NCBI RefSeq assembly: GCF_039555335.1 | Contig: NC_092629.1 | Location: 35,217,537-35,281,536 of the forward strand | Source of the DNA: Amphiura filiformis | Taxonomy: Eukaryota > Echinodermata > Ophiuroidea > Amphilepidida > Amphiuridae | Length of the DNA: 64,000 nucleotides | Reading direction: 5' to 3' | Part shown: positions 46,901-58,900 of the stretch, piece after piece | Numbering within the stretch: position 1 is the stretch's first letter | Layout of the letters: every line of letters starts with the position of its first letter | Notes under the pieces: generated by a model | What the model was told of the DNA's origin: nothing | The model's input: the letters and a program-made list of their open reading frames with translations, nothing else | Database searches by the model: none | Program-made: the position numbers and the translations under genes

Positions 46901-49900
46901 TTACAAACACTCGCCGAGCAGCAAGACCTTCCCTTATCTATTTGTTTTCATGAATTGGAAGACATTCTTTGATGTAGGCCTATTACTGAGCTCAATCATC
47001 TGAAATTACTGGAGCGTAAGCCACCCAGGCTGGTGGCTCAGCATAGTATTTTATTAACAGAAGGTTTTCTCCAAATTCGTTTCCTAATGAGACGTTTCTC
47101 TCGAAACACGCTTATTATGAGCACGGACGGTGAGTGAGTATGATCTGTTATGTCACCCTATCACCCTGAAGGAGAAAATTGCCCAAAATTGTCACTTTTG
47201 AAATGCTCTCTTAATTCTTTTCCATGCAATTCGGTATAACTTGGGGAAAATAAAATCGCATCGTTATGAGTGATCAACATACGCAGTGACAAAATTATCT
47301 ATATGGCTATGTGTCATAAATTGACACCCAATTTTTAGCGTTTGCATAATGACCCCCATTTACTTGGAGCTGCGACTGAATGACCCTTTATTCGGCAAAA
47401 ATCGCCACCGATAGACATACTCCGGTAGGCACAGACGTCACTTTCATATTCGTGTGTCCCACCACGGGGGTTACATCGACGTCCACTAAAAAAGTAGTGT
47501 AGCGGCCTTTAATCCTCTATAGGCCTAGTCAATCCTGTAGGTCCTAATGGCATCAGTTTTGATTTATTGTTACTTCTACAGGTGCTCATGGAATTACCAT
47601 AGACAAGGAAGACCGAGTGATGTACTGGTCTGAGGAAAAAAGACGCTCTATATGGGTAGCAAACTTGGACGGAACGAATAGAACTAGAATTATCTCAACA
47701 GGCCTCAAGGAACCTGGCGATATGCAACTAGACCCAGTTGAAAAGTAAGATGTATACTGATAGGTAATGTAGGGGAGAGTGGGGTAATCCCGGGCACCTT
47801 TCGTTAAGGCTACACAGGTACAAGATTGAATAAAGTTCATCAGTGAAAATCATATCACCAGTTTTTAATAACTCAACATCTTTAGTTAATAAGTTATAAT
47901 TAAAAAACAAAATGGTAAAAAATGATGGGGTAATGCCGGACACTGGGTAATCTCGGACACTGATTGTTGCTAAGAGGGAAAGTGGAGTAGGATGATAATC
48001 CCCTAGAATGTATTAGGTACTTCTGTTACCTCAAGCATACAACTATGGGGGCTGTTGTTGTCGTCTATATTTTCAAAATAACAAGTGTCCGGCATTACCC
48101 CATCTGTATAGAGACACATGTGTGTCCAGGATTACCCCTCACTGTCCCGATTTAATTTTTCAGTGCTTGTTCTACTAATCCATTTTTAAGATACCAAAAT
48201 TTATACATCCAGCTAACAATCAAGTATCAAACATAATTTTCATCCATACTTCACCTGTGTCCCTTGTCGCATTAACTGTCACCCAGCTAATAACTCACTG
48301 TTCAGATAAAAAGTCAAAAATGACAATCTCTTTTTTTCCGTAATTTTCACAAAGAAAGACAAGACCCAAAGCGCTGGTAGTAGTACACGTGAGGTACACC
48401 TTGAGGTAGCTAATACCCTAAGGTAGTATAATAGTGCCACCCTTCTCCGTTTAGCTGCAATCGATGTGTCCGGGATTCCCCACAGTCCGGCATTACCCCA
48501 CTTTCCCCTAATGTAATGTAATAAAATATAATGTAATGTAATGCCATGCAATGCAATGTAATGTAATGCGATGTAATGTGATGTAATGTGATGTGATGTG
48601 ATGTGATGTGATGTGATGTGATGTGATGTAATGTAATGTAATGTAATGTAATGTAATGTAATGTAATGTAATGTAGGTCATGCAATGTAATGTAATGTGA
48701 TGTAATGTAAATCTAATGTCATGTCATGTAATGTCATGCAATGTAATGTAATGTCATGTAATGATATGTAATGTAATGTCATGCAATGTAATGTAATGTA
48801 ATGTAATGTCATGCAATGTAATGTAATGTAATGTAATGTAATGTAATGTAATGTAATGTCATGCAATGTAATGTAATGTCATGTAATATGTGATGTAATG
48901 TAAATCTAATACATGCCATGAAATGTAGTGCAATGTCATGTCATGTAATGTAATGCAATTCAATGCAATGTAATGTAATTTAGTGTAATATAATGTAGTG
49001 TGATGTATGAAATGTAGCATAATATAATGTTGTGTAATGTAATGTAAAATGTTGTAATGTAATGTAATGTAATGTTATGTAATTTAGTGTAATATATTAG
49101 TGTGATGTATGTAATGTAACATAATATAATGTAGTGTAATGCAATGTGTGATGTAATGTAATGTAATTTAGTGTAATATAATGTAGTGTGATGTATGAAA
49201 TGTATCATAATATAATGTTGTGTGATGTAATGTAATGTAATGTTATGTAATTTGGTGTAATATGTTAGTGTGATGTATGTAATGTAATGTAATATAATGT
49301 AGTGTAATGCAATGTGTGATGCAATGTAATGCAGTGTTTTGTAATGTAGTGTAATGTAATACAATGTAGTGTAAATGAAGTGTAACATAATGTAATTTAT
49401 GTAGTGTAATGGAATGTAATGCTATCATATATTATGCAATACAATGAAATGTTATGTACATATCAATAGTAATATGATTGTGAGGAAGGCGGATAAGGAG
49501 AACTTGATGGACCATACTAGAACCAAACTCCAAGAAATGCATGCAACTTCATATAGTTGAAAAGTAAGCTTAATGTATTGTAATATAACATAATATAGTA
49601 AAATGTAATGTAATGTAAGGTAGTGTAATATAATGTAATGCAGTGCAATGTTTGTAATGCAGTATTGTACGTTGTTATGCAATGTAATGTAGTGTAATAT
49701 AATGCAATGAAATGTAATGTAGTGTAATGCAATGTAATTGTAATGTAGTGTAATGCAATTGTAATGTAGTGTTATGCAATGTAATGTAATTGTAATGTAG
49801 TGTAATGCAAAGTAATGTAATTGTAATGTAATGCAAAGTAATGTAATTGTAATGTGATGTAATGCAATGTAATGTAATTGTAATGTTGTGTAATGTAATT

Positions 49901-52900
49901 ATAATATAGTGTAATGCAATGTAATGTAATGTACTGTAATGCAAAGTAATGTAATTGTAATGTGGTGCAATGTAATGTAATTGTTATATAATGTAATGTA
50001 GTGTTATGAAGTGTAATGTAATGTAAGTGTAATGTACGGTAACATAATGTACTGTAGAGTAATGAATGATGCATGTGAAAAACATGGATAAGCAGAACTT
50101 GATGAATCATTGTAATGTAATATAACATAGTGTAATTTAATGTAGTGTACTGCACTATCATGTGATGCATTGTACTGTGATTATAATGTATTGCAGTGTA
50201 ATATGGGGCAATTCCCACTTGGTTCAATCCCATTTGGTCCAATCCCACTTAGGCCAATCCCATTTGGTCCAAATCCCACTTAGTTCCGTCCCAGTTAGGC
50301 CATGTCCCACTTAGTCCATGTCCCACTTAGGCCCACTTAGGCCATTCCCACTAGGGCCATGTTCCACTTAATAGCATAATGTAGCGTAATGTAATGTAAT
50401 GTGTAATTTAATGTAGTGTGGTGTAATGTAATGTAATATAGCATAATGTAATTATTTATACATTTAGCCATAGCCAGCAAAGTCCAATAGTGCTCAGAGG
50501 CTACTAAATTCAAGGGATGCCAACTGAATATGATGGGACATGGAAGGGAATGTAGTGTAATCTGTAATGTAATGTAGCATAATGTTATGTAATGTAATGT
50601 AATATTACACTACATTATTGTAGTGTATTGTAATGTGTAATGTAATGTAATGTAGTATAATGTAATGTATTGTAATGTAATATAATGTAGGGTAATGTAA
50701 TGTAGTATAATGTAGTGCAATGTGTTGTAATATAATGTAATGCAGGATAATGTAATGTAATGTAACAATGTAATGCAATATATTGCAATGTAATGCAATG
50801 TAATGTAATGCAGTATAATGTAATGCAATGTATTGTAATGTAAAGTAGAAAAATGTAATGTTTTATAATGTTGTATAATGTAATGAATGTATTGTAATGT
50901 AGTGTAGTGCAATGTAGTTAAATGTAATGCAATGTATTGTAATGTAATGTAGAATAATGTAATGATTTATAATGTTGTATAATGTAATGAATGTATTGTA
51001 ATGTAGTGTAATGTAATGTATTATAATGTTGTATAATGTAATGCAATGTATTGTAATGTAGTGTAGTGCAATGTAGTTAAATGTAATGCAATGTATTGTA
51101 ATGTAGTGTAATGTAATGTAATGTAATGCAGGATAAGGGAATGTAATGTATTATAATGTTGTAAAATGTAATGCAATGTAATGTAATGCAATGTATTGTA
51201 ATCTAATGTAATGTAGTGTAATTAGAGAATAAACGATAGAATTTTTATTTTGCCTATCCTCTACCGTGTGATAGACGACAGGCAGGTCCAATATTTTGAG
51301 TAGTGGATGCGGCGCAGCGGTATCCACTACGATAAAAATATTGACCGCCTGTCGCCTATCATAGGTAGAGATAGGCAAAATAAAAATTCCTATCGCTTAT
51401 TCTCATTCTTAGTCAGTTAAATATTATTTTAATAACTGTAAAAAATTTTTTTAAAGCAAAAAATAAGTTACCGTCATAAAAACTCCCCTCATTATAAAAT
51501 GAACGAAACTTGTTTACAACTTTCACGTATTCTGTTGCGAGTACTGCTAGCGCGTCGCGTATTCCGCACTAGTCTACGCATACAGCGCGATACATACGCG
51601 CACCTCTACAAGCGTGTAAAGCATTATCAAGACGCATGATGACGTGGGGTCGTCTACGGCCTGATGAACGGCACCCGAAATCTTGTCGTGTCCAATCAAA
51701 AATGTGTCTACGAACTAGACCACTCCCACTGACTAAGAATGTGTAATGTACTGTTGTTACATTACATTATATGACACTACATAACCTTACATTACATTGC
51801 ACTACATAAAATTACATTACACGAAATTATACTACACTACATTACTTTAATGTAATTACTTTACTTTACTGTAATATAATGCCATGTAATGTAATGTAGT
51901 GTAATGTAGTGTAATGTAGTGTAGTGTAAGGCAATGTAATGCAATGTAATGTAAAGTTATGTAGTGCCATTTAATGTAGTGAAATGTAGTGTAAAATAAT
52001 GTGATTTAATGTAATTTTGTGATGTATAATGTATTATAATGAAGTGTAATAATATAATGTAGTGTAATGTAATGTAGTATAATATAAATTATAGTTTAAT
52101 TTAGTTTACTGTTTACTAATGTAATGTAGTGTAATGCAATTCAATGCAATGTGTAAAGTAGTGTAACATAATTAGTTTCAATATTTCAATAATTATTTGT
52201 TTTCACATTTTACAGGCGTCTTTATTGGATTGACGAGAGCGGGGTACACTCTAAAATAGAAAGCGCAAAAGTTGATGGTTCAGACAGGAAAACGCTGATA
52301 GTCAATAACTTGGATAGACTATGGCTCAAAAATCCTACAGGAATTTCCCTTGATATAGTCGGTAAGTTTTAAAACTTTTTTCACATGGGCTTCCAATAAT
52401 TCTTTTTTTAAATTAAAAATTTGTTACAATAACATGTTGATGTTGACAACATTTTTAAAGACCTTTTTTGAATTTGTTGGGTATGGATATTATAACTTGT
52501 CCATGAGGACATCAATGTCGTATCCTTATGGAGATTAATTACTTGTGGAGACATTGTTAGCATCCCCACATTAGGTGGAGGCCCCATATTTAGTGTTAGC
52601 TTTTGGATATTTAATTATTTTCCATATTTTATACCCGGGTTAAGGGGGTAATACACTCCTCCCCAAATTTGTGCATATTTTTGCATTTTTCTTAAAAATT
52701 ATAGAGCATTGGGGACAAGTAAGATATGTATATTATAGGGGCAAGGACTACAACTATTGCACTGGAAATTTTATTTCAGCACAGACAACAGTTGTGGAGT
52801 TGCAGTCTAAAATGAGGGAAAACCAATATTTGATCAATAAATCAATAACTACTTGGTTTGAGTTGTTGAAGTACAGTAGTTGTAGTCCTTGCCCCTATAA

Positions 52901-55900
52901 TATGCATATCTTACTTGTCACCAATGTGCTATAATTTTTGAGAAAAATGCAAAAAATAGGCAGCAGATTGGCCAGGGGTGTAGTACCCCCTTAAAGGAGT
53001 ATTTCATGATCCTAGCATCCTCTATTTATGTCATTTTTCATAATTGGTAATTTACTGCACAGCAAACACAAATGTTTTACACAAAACATTTAAATGTCGG
53101 GTTATATAAAGGGTATAAAAACGTTTTAATAACATTCCAAAAACATTTTTGAAAACTTAGTACAAATCATTCTAAACAGAATGTTATTTTGGGGTTGAAA
53201 AAATACTTTGCAACAAAATGTTTGCCCAAAATATTTACAATAATGTTTTTAAAATGTTTTCATGACCTTTATATAACCCGACATTTAAATGTTATTAAAA
53301 CGTTTTGTAAAAAACATTTTGAGAACATTTCTGTGTTTGCTGGGTGCAAATATTTTAACATAGTGTTATTTAAGTGTTGACAAAAATATACAGTGCACAA
53401 CTTATAAGTTCCCCCTAATGCTTTTTGAAATAAATCGAAAATTATTTAACGAAATGTAAAATTGTAAAAAGTTATGAGTAACCTTATTTGTTTTACAAAT
53501 CTGGGCCAATTTGTAGTGTCACACATCATTGCGTTTGGCCACAATGGTTCATTATGTAAAAAAAGAGGGAGTTTTAAAATTTGCACCTGAGTCCATAGGA
53601 TTCAATTGTCAAACAATACAGTATGTTAGGCCTGTCCATGTGTTTGTAATGGAAATAAAACTTAAAGTCTAGATGTTTAGTAGGGGACGTGTCCTCCTGC
53701 ACTGTTGACAAGTGCATTGCAACGTCGCCGCATGCTGTTTATTAAATTCTGGATCCGTTGCTGGTCCATGTTGTTCCATACATGTTGGATTGCTCCTTGT
53801 GTTGTGTTTTCATTGATAAGGTGCTCTCGGCTGATTTTTCACCTCTCCTGTCAACTAAATTTTCGAATTGCATTAGGCGCAACTCCCATACGACGAGCAA
53901 TTTCTTTCACCGGTACATTTTCATCCAGCAAACCTATTGCTCTACCGCGAAGAAGTCGGGCAAACGCGGCATTATTAAAATGTGACTTTTCACATGTGAT
54001 GAACTACTGGCGATGTGGTCTATTCTCACTGCAGTACATATCCCTTCCATCTCAGAAATTTATCATTAAAAAGAAAAGAATAAAACACCTGCTTTGATTT
54101 TCAAAAAGAAGAAGAATAATACCAAAGATTGAGTTTTCTTTTACAAACACATGAATACCCCTGGCCTACTGTATTGTTTGAGAATTGAGTCCTATGGACT
54201 CAGATGCAACTTTTAACACTTTTTAAAACAGTCTCCTTTTTTACATAATGAACCATTGTGACTGAACGCAATGACGTGTAACGCTATAATTTGGTCCACA
54301 TGTGTAAAACAAATACGGCTACCCATATCATGTTACAGGTTTGCATTTCGTCAAATAGTTTTCGATTTATTAAAAAAAATATGTAGGGGGAACTTATAAG
54401 TTGTGCACCCTATATTTGGCCAAATATGTTTGCAAAAATAGTTTACAATGACATTTTATAAACATTTTAAAAATATTGTTGTAGTGTGTTTTCATACAAA
54501 ACGTTCATTTCATGACCTTTATATAACCCAACATTTTAATGTTATTAAAACATTTTTACCTAAACCAAAACCCAAAATATAACTTATTTAAAAACGTTTT
54601 TGTGTTTGCTGGGAAGTTGCTTTACTTGATCATGTTGATACCTACTCCCTATTCCGGAAAAATAAAGCACTAATTTTTTATTGGATTAAAAAACTATTAT
54701 AAGTTCTGCCAAATTAACGTAGCTCAATCCTAATCATTCATTTAGTCCTAACTGGGGATAAAAGAAAAAGTTCACTATCTTACTAATGTCTTGAAAAAAA
54801 AAAGAGCCAAAAACATGCATTTTTGGCATGTGTTCTGACAATCGAGTCACAAAAATCAAAGACTTGGCACAAGTCGAAGCATTCAAAATCTTGAGTATAT
54901 GCCGAAATTTTGCTCTAATTTTCACTTTTTTGTGTTAAATGGTTGGTTATAAGAATAAAACATGTCCAAAAATTAGAATGCATAAACTGAAATTAGTCTT
55001 AGTACAAGTCTTTGGGCTTGATTGTCACAGCATACATAAAACATCCTAAAACGCATGTTTTTGGCCCTTATTTCAAAATTTGGCCAAATATTAAAATTTG
55101 ACTTTTATTGCTAGTTAGGACTAACTAAAGGATTAGGATTAGCTATGCTTCATTTGGCAAAACGGGATAATATTTTTTAATCCCAAAAAATTAGTTCTGT
55201 ATTTTTCTGGAATGGGGAGTAATTACATTGTACTTGTGGAGACATTTTTACCATCCCCCATAAGTAAAATCATCCAACTTAATACGCATACATGTATTAT
55301 GTAAAATGTTATGCACATAGCCTTATTCTGTACAAATATTTTAAAAAACCTTCATTGTTTAAAAAATACAGATTTAATGTGTCCATAAAGTGGACCTAAA
55401 TGACATAAAATCTTGCGGATGATTATTGTAGCATTATGTTAAAATATTTTGTATTGATATACCTCATATATAGATTCATGCCATCTGATTGGTTAAAAGT
55501 GGGGGCATTGTTTTGACTATGCCCTGTATTTGAGAGAATTTCATCAAAATGAACTATACCGGTCATGGAAATGAACTATTGACCGGTCACGTGCGTCCTG
55601 ATCAAACTGCGCAATCGCAACTACGTACATCCATTTGGTATATATGACAAATATTGACTGCTTTATATTCAGGGCATGGTTAAAATTATAGGCCCGCAGT
55701 GATCTTAAAACCATGCTATGACCTCGGCTGCGTCTCGGGTCATAACATGGTTTCGAGATCACCGCGGGCCTATAATTTTAACCATGCCCTGAATATAAAG
55801 CAGTCAATATTTTTACTTGTTTTTAAGAATGCTTTTAGAACATTATTAAAACATTTTATACCCTTTATAAACCCTGACAATAAAACATTTTCTGTATAAC

Positions 55901-58900
55901 ATTTTGTGTTTGCTGGGTTTACACCCCAACCTTCCAACATAAAAAGCAACAGATTTGTATAAATGTGATGGATTGATTTAGCACAATGGGCTATTCGATT
56001 TAAAATCCACACTACCCCTGTGGAAGATTTTGGAAATATCTTCCACAGGGGGAGTATGTTTTTCAAATATAATTGGTCAGAGTTAATCATTTTGAAACCC
56101 AATCTCCCCCTGTATTTACCTTTATCTTCCACAGCTGGAGTGAGTATTACAAATGGAAGTTACCCAATTGTCTATTCTATTCACAACCTATACTCCCTCT
56201 GTGGTAGACTTGAGCAAAATCTTCCACAGGGGTAGTGTAGAATTTAAATGGAATATCATTACATAAGATCATTGCACTTTACAGAAAGACACATACAGTA
56301 AAACCTCATTATAACGAAATCTGATACAAGAAAAACCCTGTTATAAAGAAGTATTTTTCCAGAACCAAGACACAAATTTGTTTGTTATTTATTGTTTTTA
56401 CAACCCTGATATAATGAAATTTGGATATAAAGAACTAATTTTTCTGTCCCTGACAACTTCGTTATAATGAGTTTCCACTGTATATACAATAATCATTTTA
56501 GCATCATCTGTAGACATAGCTCTATAGACCACTTGACATCATTGTTTATCAACAAAGGCGAGGGACTGGTCTATCGATATGCTTGAACGAACCGCTACAT
56601 TGTTCAATGGCTTTCTTGTACTATATGAAATGCGGTGGGCGATTTAAAAAGAACGTGCCCTGAGCAAACTATGATGCGTACGCACGATGCAGGGCGAAGA
56701 ACAATGAAAATTGCCATACTTCGCGTGCATACTGCCAGGCAATGATGTCACATGTCAAGTGGTCTATACAGACACATACCCTATCTGACCTACATATAAA
56801 ATAACCATCGCAGCCTGGATCAGCTCCCAGGTTTCATACAGGTGTAGATCCCACATACACCAAAACACATGTAGGCCTAATCATAAGTTTACATTAATTT
56901 TGATTATGCCTACATAATGTACTAATGATTCTAAAGAGCATGAAAGAGTGACTCATATAACCTTTTATTATTGAAACCTATTTTGTTTTCCATCTTTTTT
57001 AGAAAGAAAAATCTACTGGTGCGATGACAAGTTAGATTACATTGGCAGGGCAAATATGGACGGTAGTGAACCAGAGAACCTCTTCAGTAAATCATCTTGG
57101 TTTTTGCCTAATTTGGTTTATCAGCCAGAAAGTATTGCTGTTCATGGAGATTATGTATATTTTGTTGAACTCATGGGCTTCCAGGTTAGTAATGCAATCA
57201 TTTTATAAGCAGTGGGGTAAGTGGGAATCGGGAGGCATCCCAGAACTTAAACTTTACCATACCCTATCATTCAGGGCTAAGGGACAAGAACTCCAAAATA
57301 GTTACAAAAAGACATGCCCATCAATCATTCACCAGTAAACTCAAAAGCTCTTTTGCAAATTCCATTATTTGGGATAATTGTCAAATTTTAGGATTTTTAG
57401 AATTTGTTCCTCCTACCCCCTCCCCCCCAAAAAAACCCAAAACAACCAACCTTATTGCTGCCACTAAGCAAAACTCTCCAAAGTAAAAATACAGTATCTG
57501 CAAAAATAGCAATGCATTTTTCCAGATGAAATCCATACACTGCCTATGGAAGACATGACCTTAATCTTCCAAACAGGGAGTGTGAATTTCAAATGGGGTT
57601 ACCTGAATGGGTGACTCCATTTGAAATGGGAGATTAAGATCATGTCTTCCATAGGGTGTATGGATTTAAACTTACATATATTAAGCCAATTCTGAACTCT
57701 AACATGGACATGGTATAGACCGAAATACCCCCCATGTTTGACTAGTTTGCCCTGTTAACTAATACTTTACTTTTTACTTTCAGGTAAACCGTATGCCAAA
57801 AGATGGCTCATCAAGACCAAAGAAAGTCGGCAAGGTGGAGAAAGTTCTTTTTGTTCCTTATGGACCATTGCAAGGCCCAGTAGATATTTATATTCACACT
57901 GGTAGGTGGTGATAGTTTGAAACTCAAAGGTATTATTCCGAGTTCCGATCCTGTGATCGCTAACACGTTCTGCATGTGAACTCAAGGTGTATCATTGAAT
58001 CGGTCACATCTACACTGTGTGTATATCACTATTTGTTTTAGTCTTATTTATACATCCCAGCTGTGTGAAGCTCCACTCAATAATAATTATACAACCAGTG
58101 AGCTAATACACACATACCATTTTTTTGTTTTACCTCATTTGTTTGGCTCAAAATTAAAGAGAACCATGTGATCAGTGAAAACTAATTTCAAGGCCCATTC
58201 CCGGGGCCCATTCAGTGATTTGCTCATCCGACGATCATAAAAAACCATCAAAAATTCATATTTTGGTACCTTTGTCATTGTCATAGATGTGCTAACATAG
58301 CAAATAAGACAAATAAGACATTTTACATGAATCTGTAATTTATATACTGACAGTATATAAATTAGCTACATGTGTTTGAATGGGACGTCAACTTCATCAA
58401 TACTGCGGTTTTCTGTTTTTTTTTGCCCAATTCTTCATTTCAAAAATACCAAATGACATTTGAATGACTTATCGTTCACTTTTAAGCAATTTATAAACAA
58501 TTTATTTTTTTTACACTTGCACTGGGATCACTGAATGGGTCTTTAATGGTTGGGTGGAGGTGAATGACTATGCAAGGGATTTATATGTGTTCGGGTTTGT
58601 GGTTATGTTTGGGATGTGTGGTGCGGCCCGGGTGGAGTTGGGTGAGAATGTGGTTATTGTCGATTTAGGGTTAGAAAAGCATTACAAATATCGATCAGGA
58701 AATTTCAACTCTATAGCAGAGGTTTGATGTGGTAGAACAGATAAAAAAAAAATCATTTACGGTATATCTTTCTTTACACCTTTGATTCTAGATTTCGATT
58801 ACTGCAGCACATCACCATGCAAGCAAGGTGGACAATGTAAAGGAGGCAAGGGCTGGTATAGATGCAATTGTATACCAGGTACAGGTGGACCATTCTGTGA

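Larger units (their letters stand above)
33979..47581 (+). other. Receptor intron 2
   Basis: 13.6 kb, non-coding. Holds MITEs (33990-34365, 36172-36535, 36793-37190, 45756-46225), tandem arrays (37425-38180, 40590-40825, 42170-43215, 44045-45180), a SINE (39702-39990), a telomere-like tract (41361-41385) and AATGACCCC-type repeats (38560-38945, 46440-46690, 47335-47470). Bases 34570-35810, 38200-38560, 39000-39390, 43220-44040 and 46700-47330 show no gene; the last shares GAGAGCATTTCAAAAGTGAC-like phrases with 60580-60620. Confidence 0.8.
48513..52175. repeat. ~3.6-kb TAATG pentanucleotide array with interruptions
   Basis: Degenerate TAATG units dominate 48513-51222 and 51740-52175. Interruptions lie at 49455-49562 and 50075-50115 (both with a GGATAAGNAGAACTTGATG phrase), 50206-50370 (minisatellite), 50455-50545 and 51222-51738 (palindromic insert). 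At 51756-51850 the units run in the opposite sense (CATTA). The many HYITLHYIT open frames here are not genes. Confidence 0.95.
53060..54620. mobile_element. AACATTTT-rich repeat, copy 3, split by a Tc1-like insertion
   Basis: One repeat unit spans 53060-53345, between CAGCAAACACAAATG and TGTGTTTGCTGGG. A following unit starts at 53346, is cut at 53390 by the Tc1-like element, and resumes at 54411 to end at TGTGTTTGCTGGG (54600-54612). Another end occurs at 55907. Terminal CAGCAAACAC/GTGTTTGCTG suggests short inverted ends. Confidence 0.75.

Noticed and set aside
48279..51378. Many minus-strand open frames rich in HYITLHYIT
   Set aside because: They are the TAATG pentanucleotide array read in frames without stops; composition is fully explained by the repeat.
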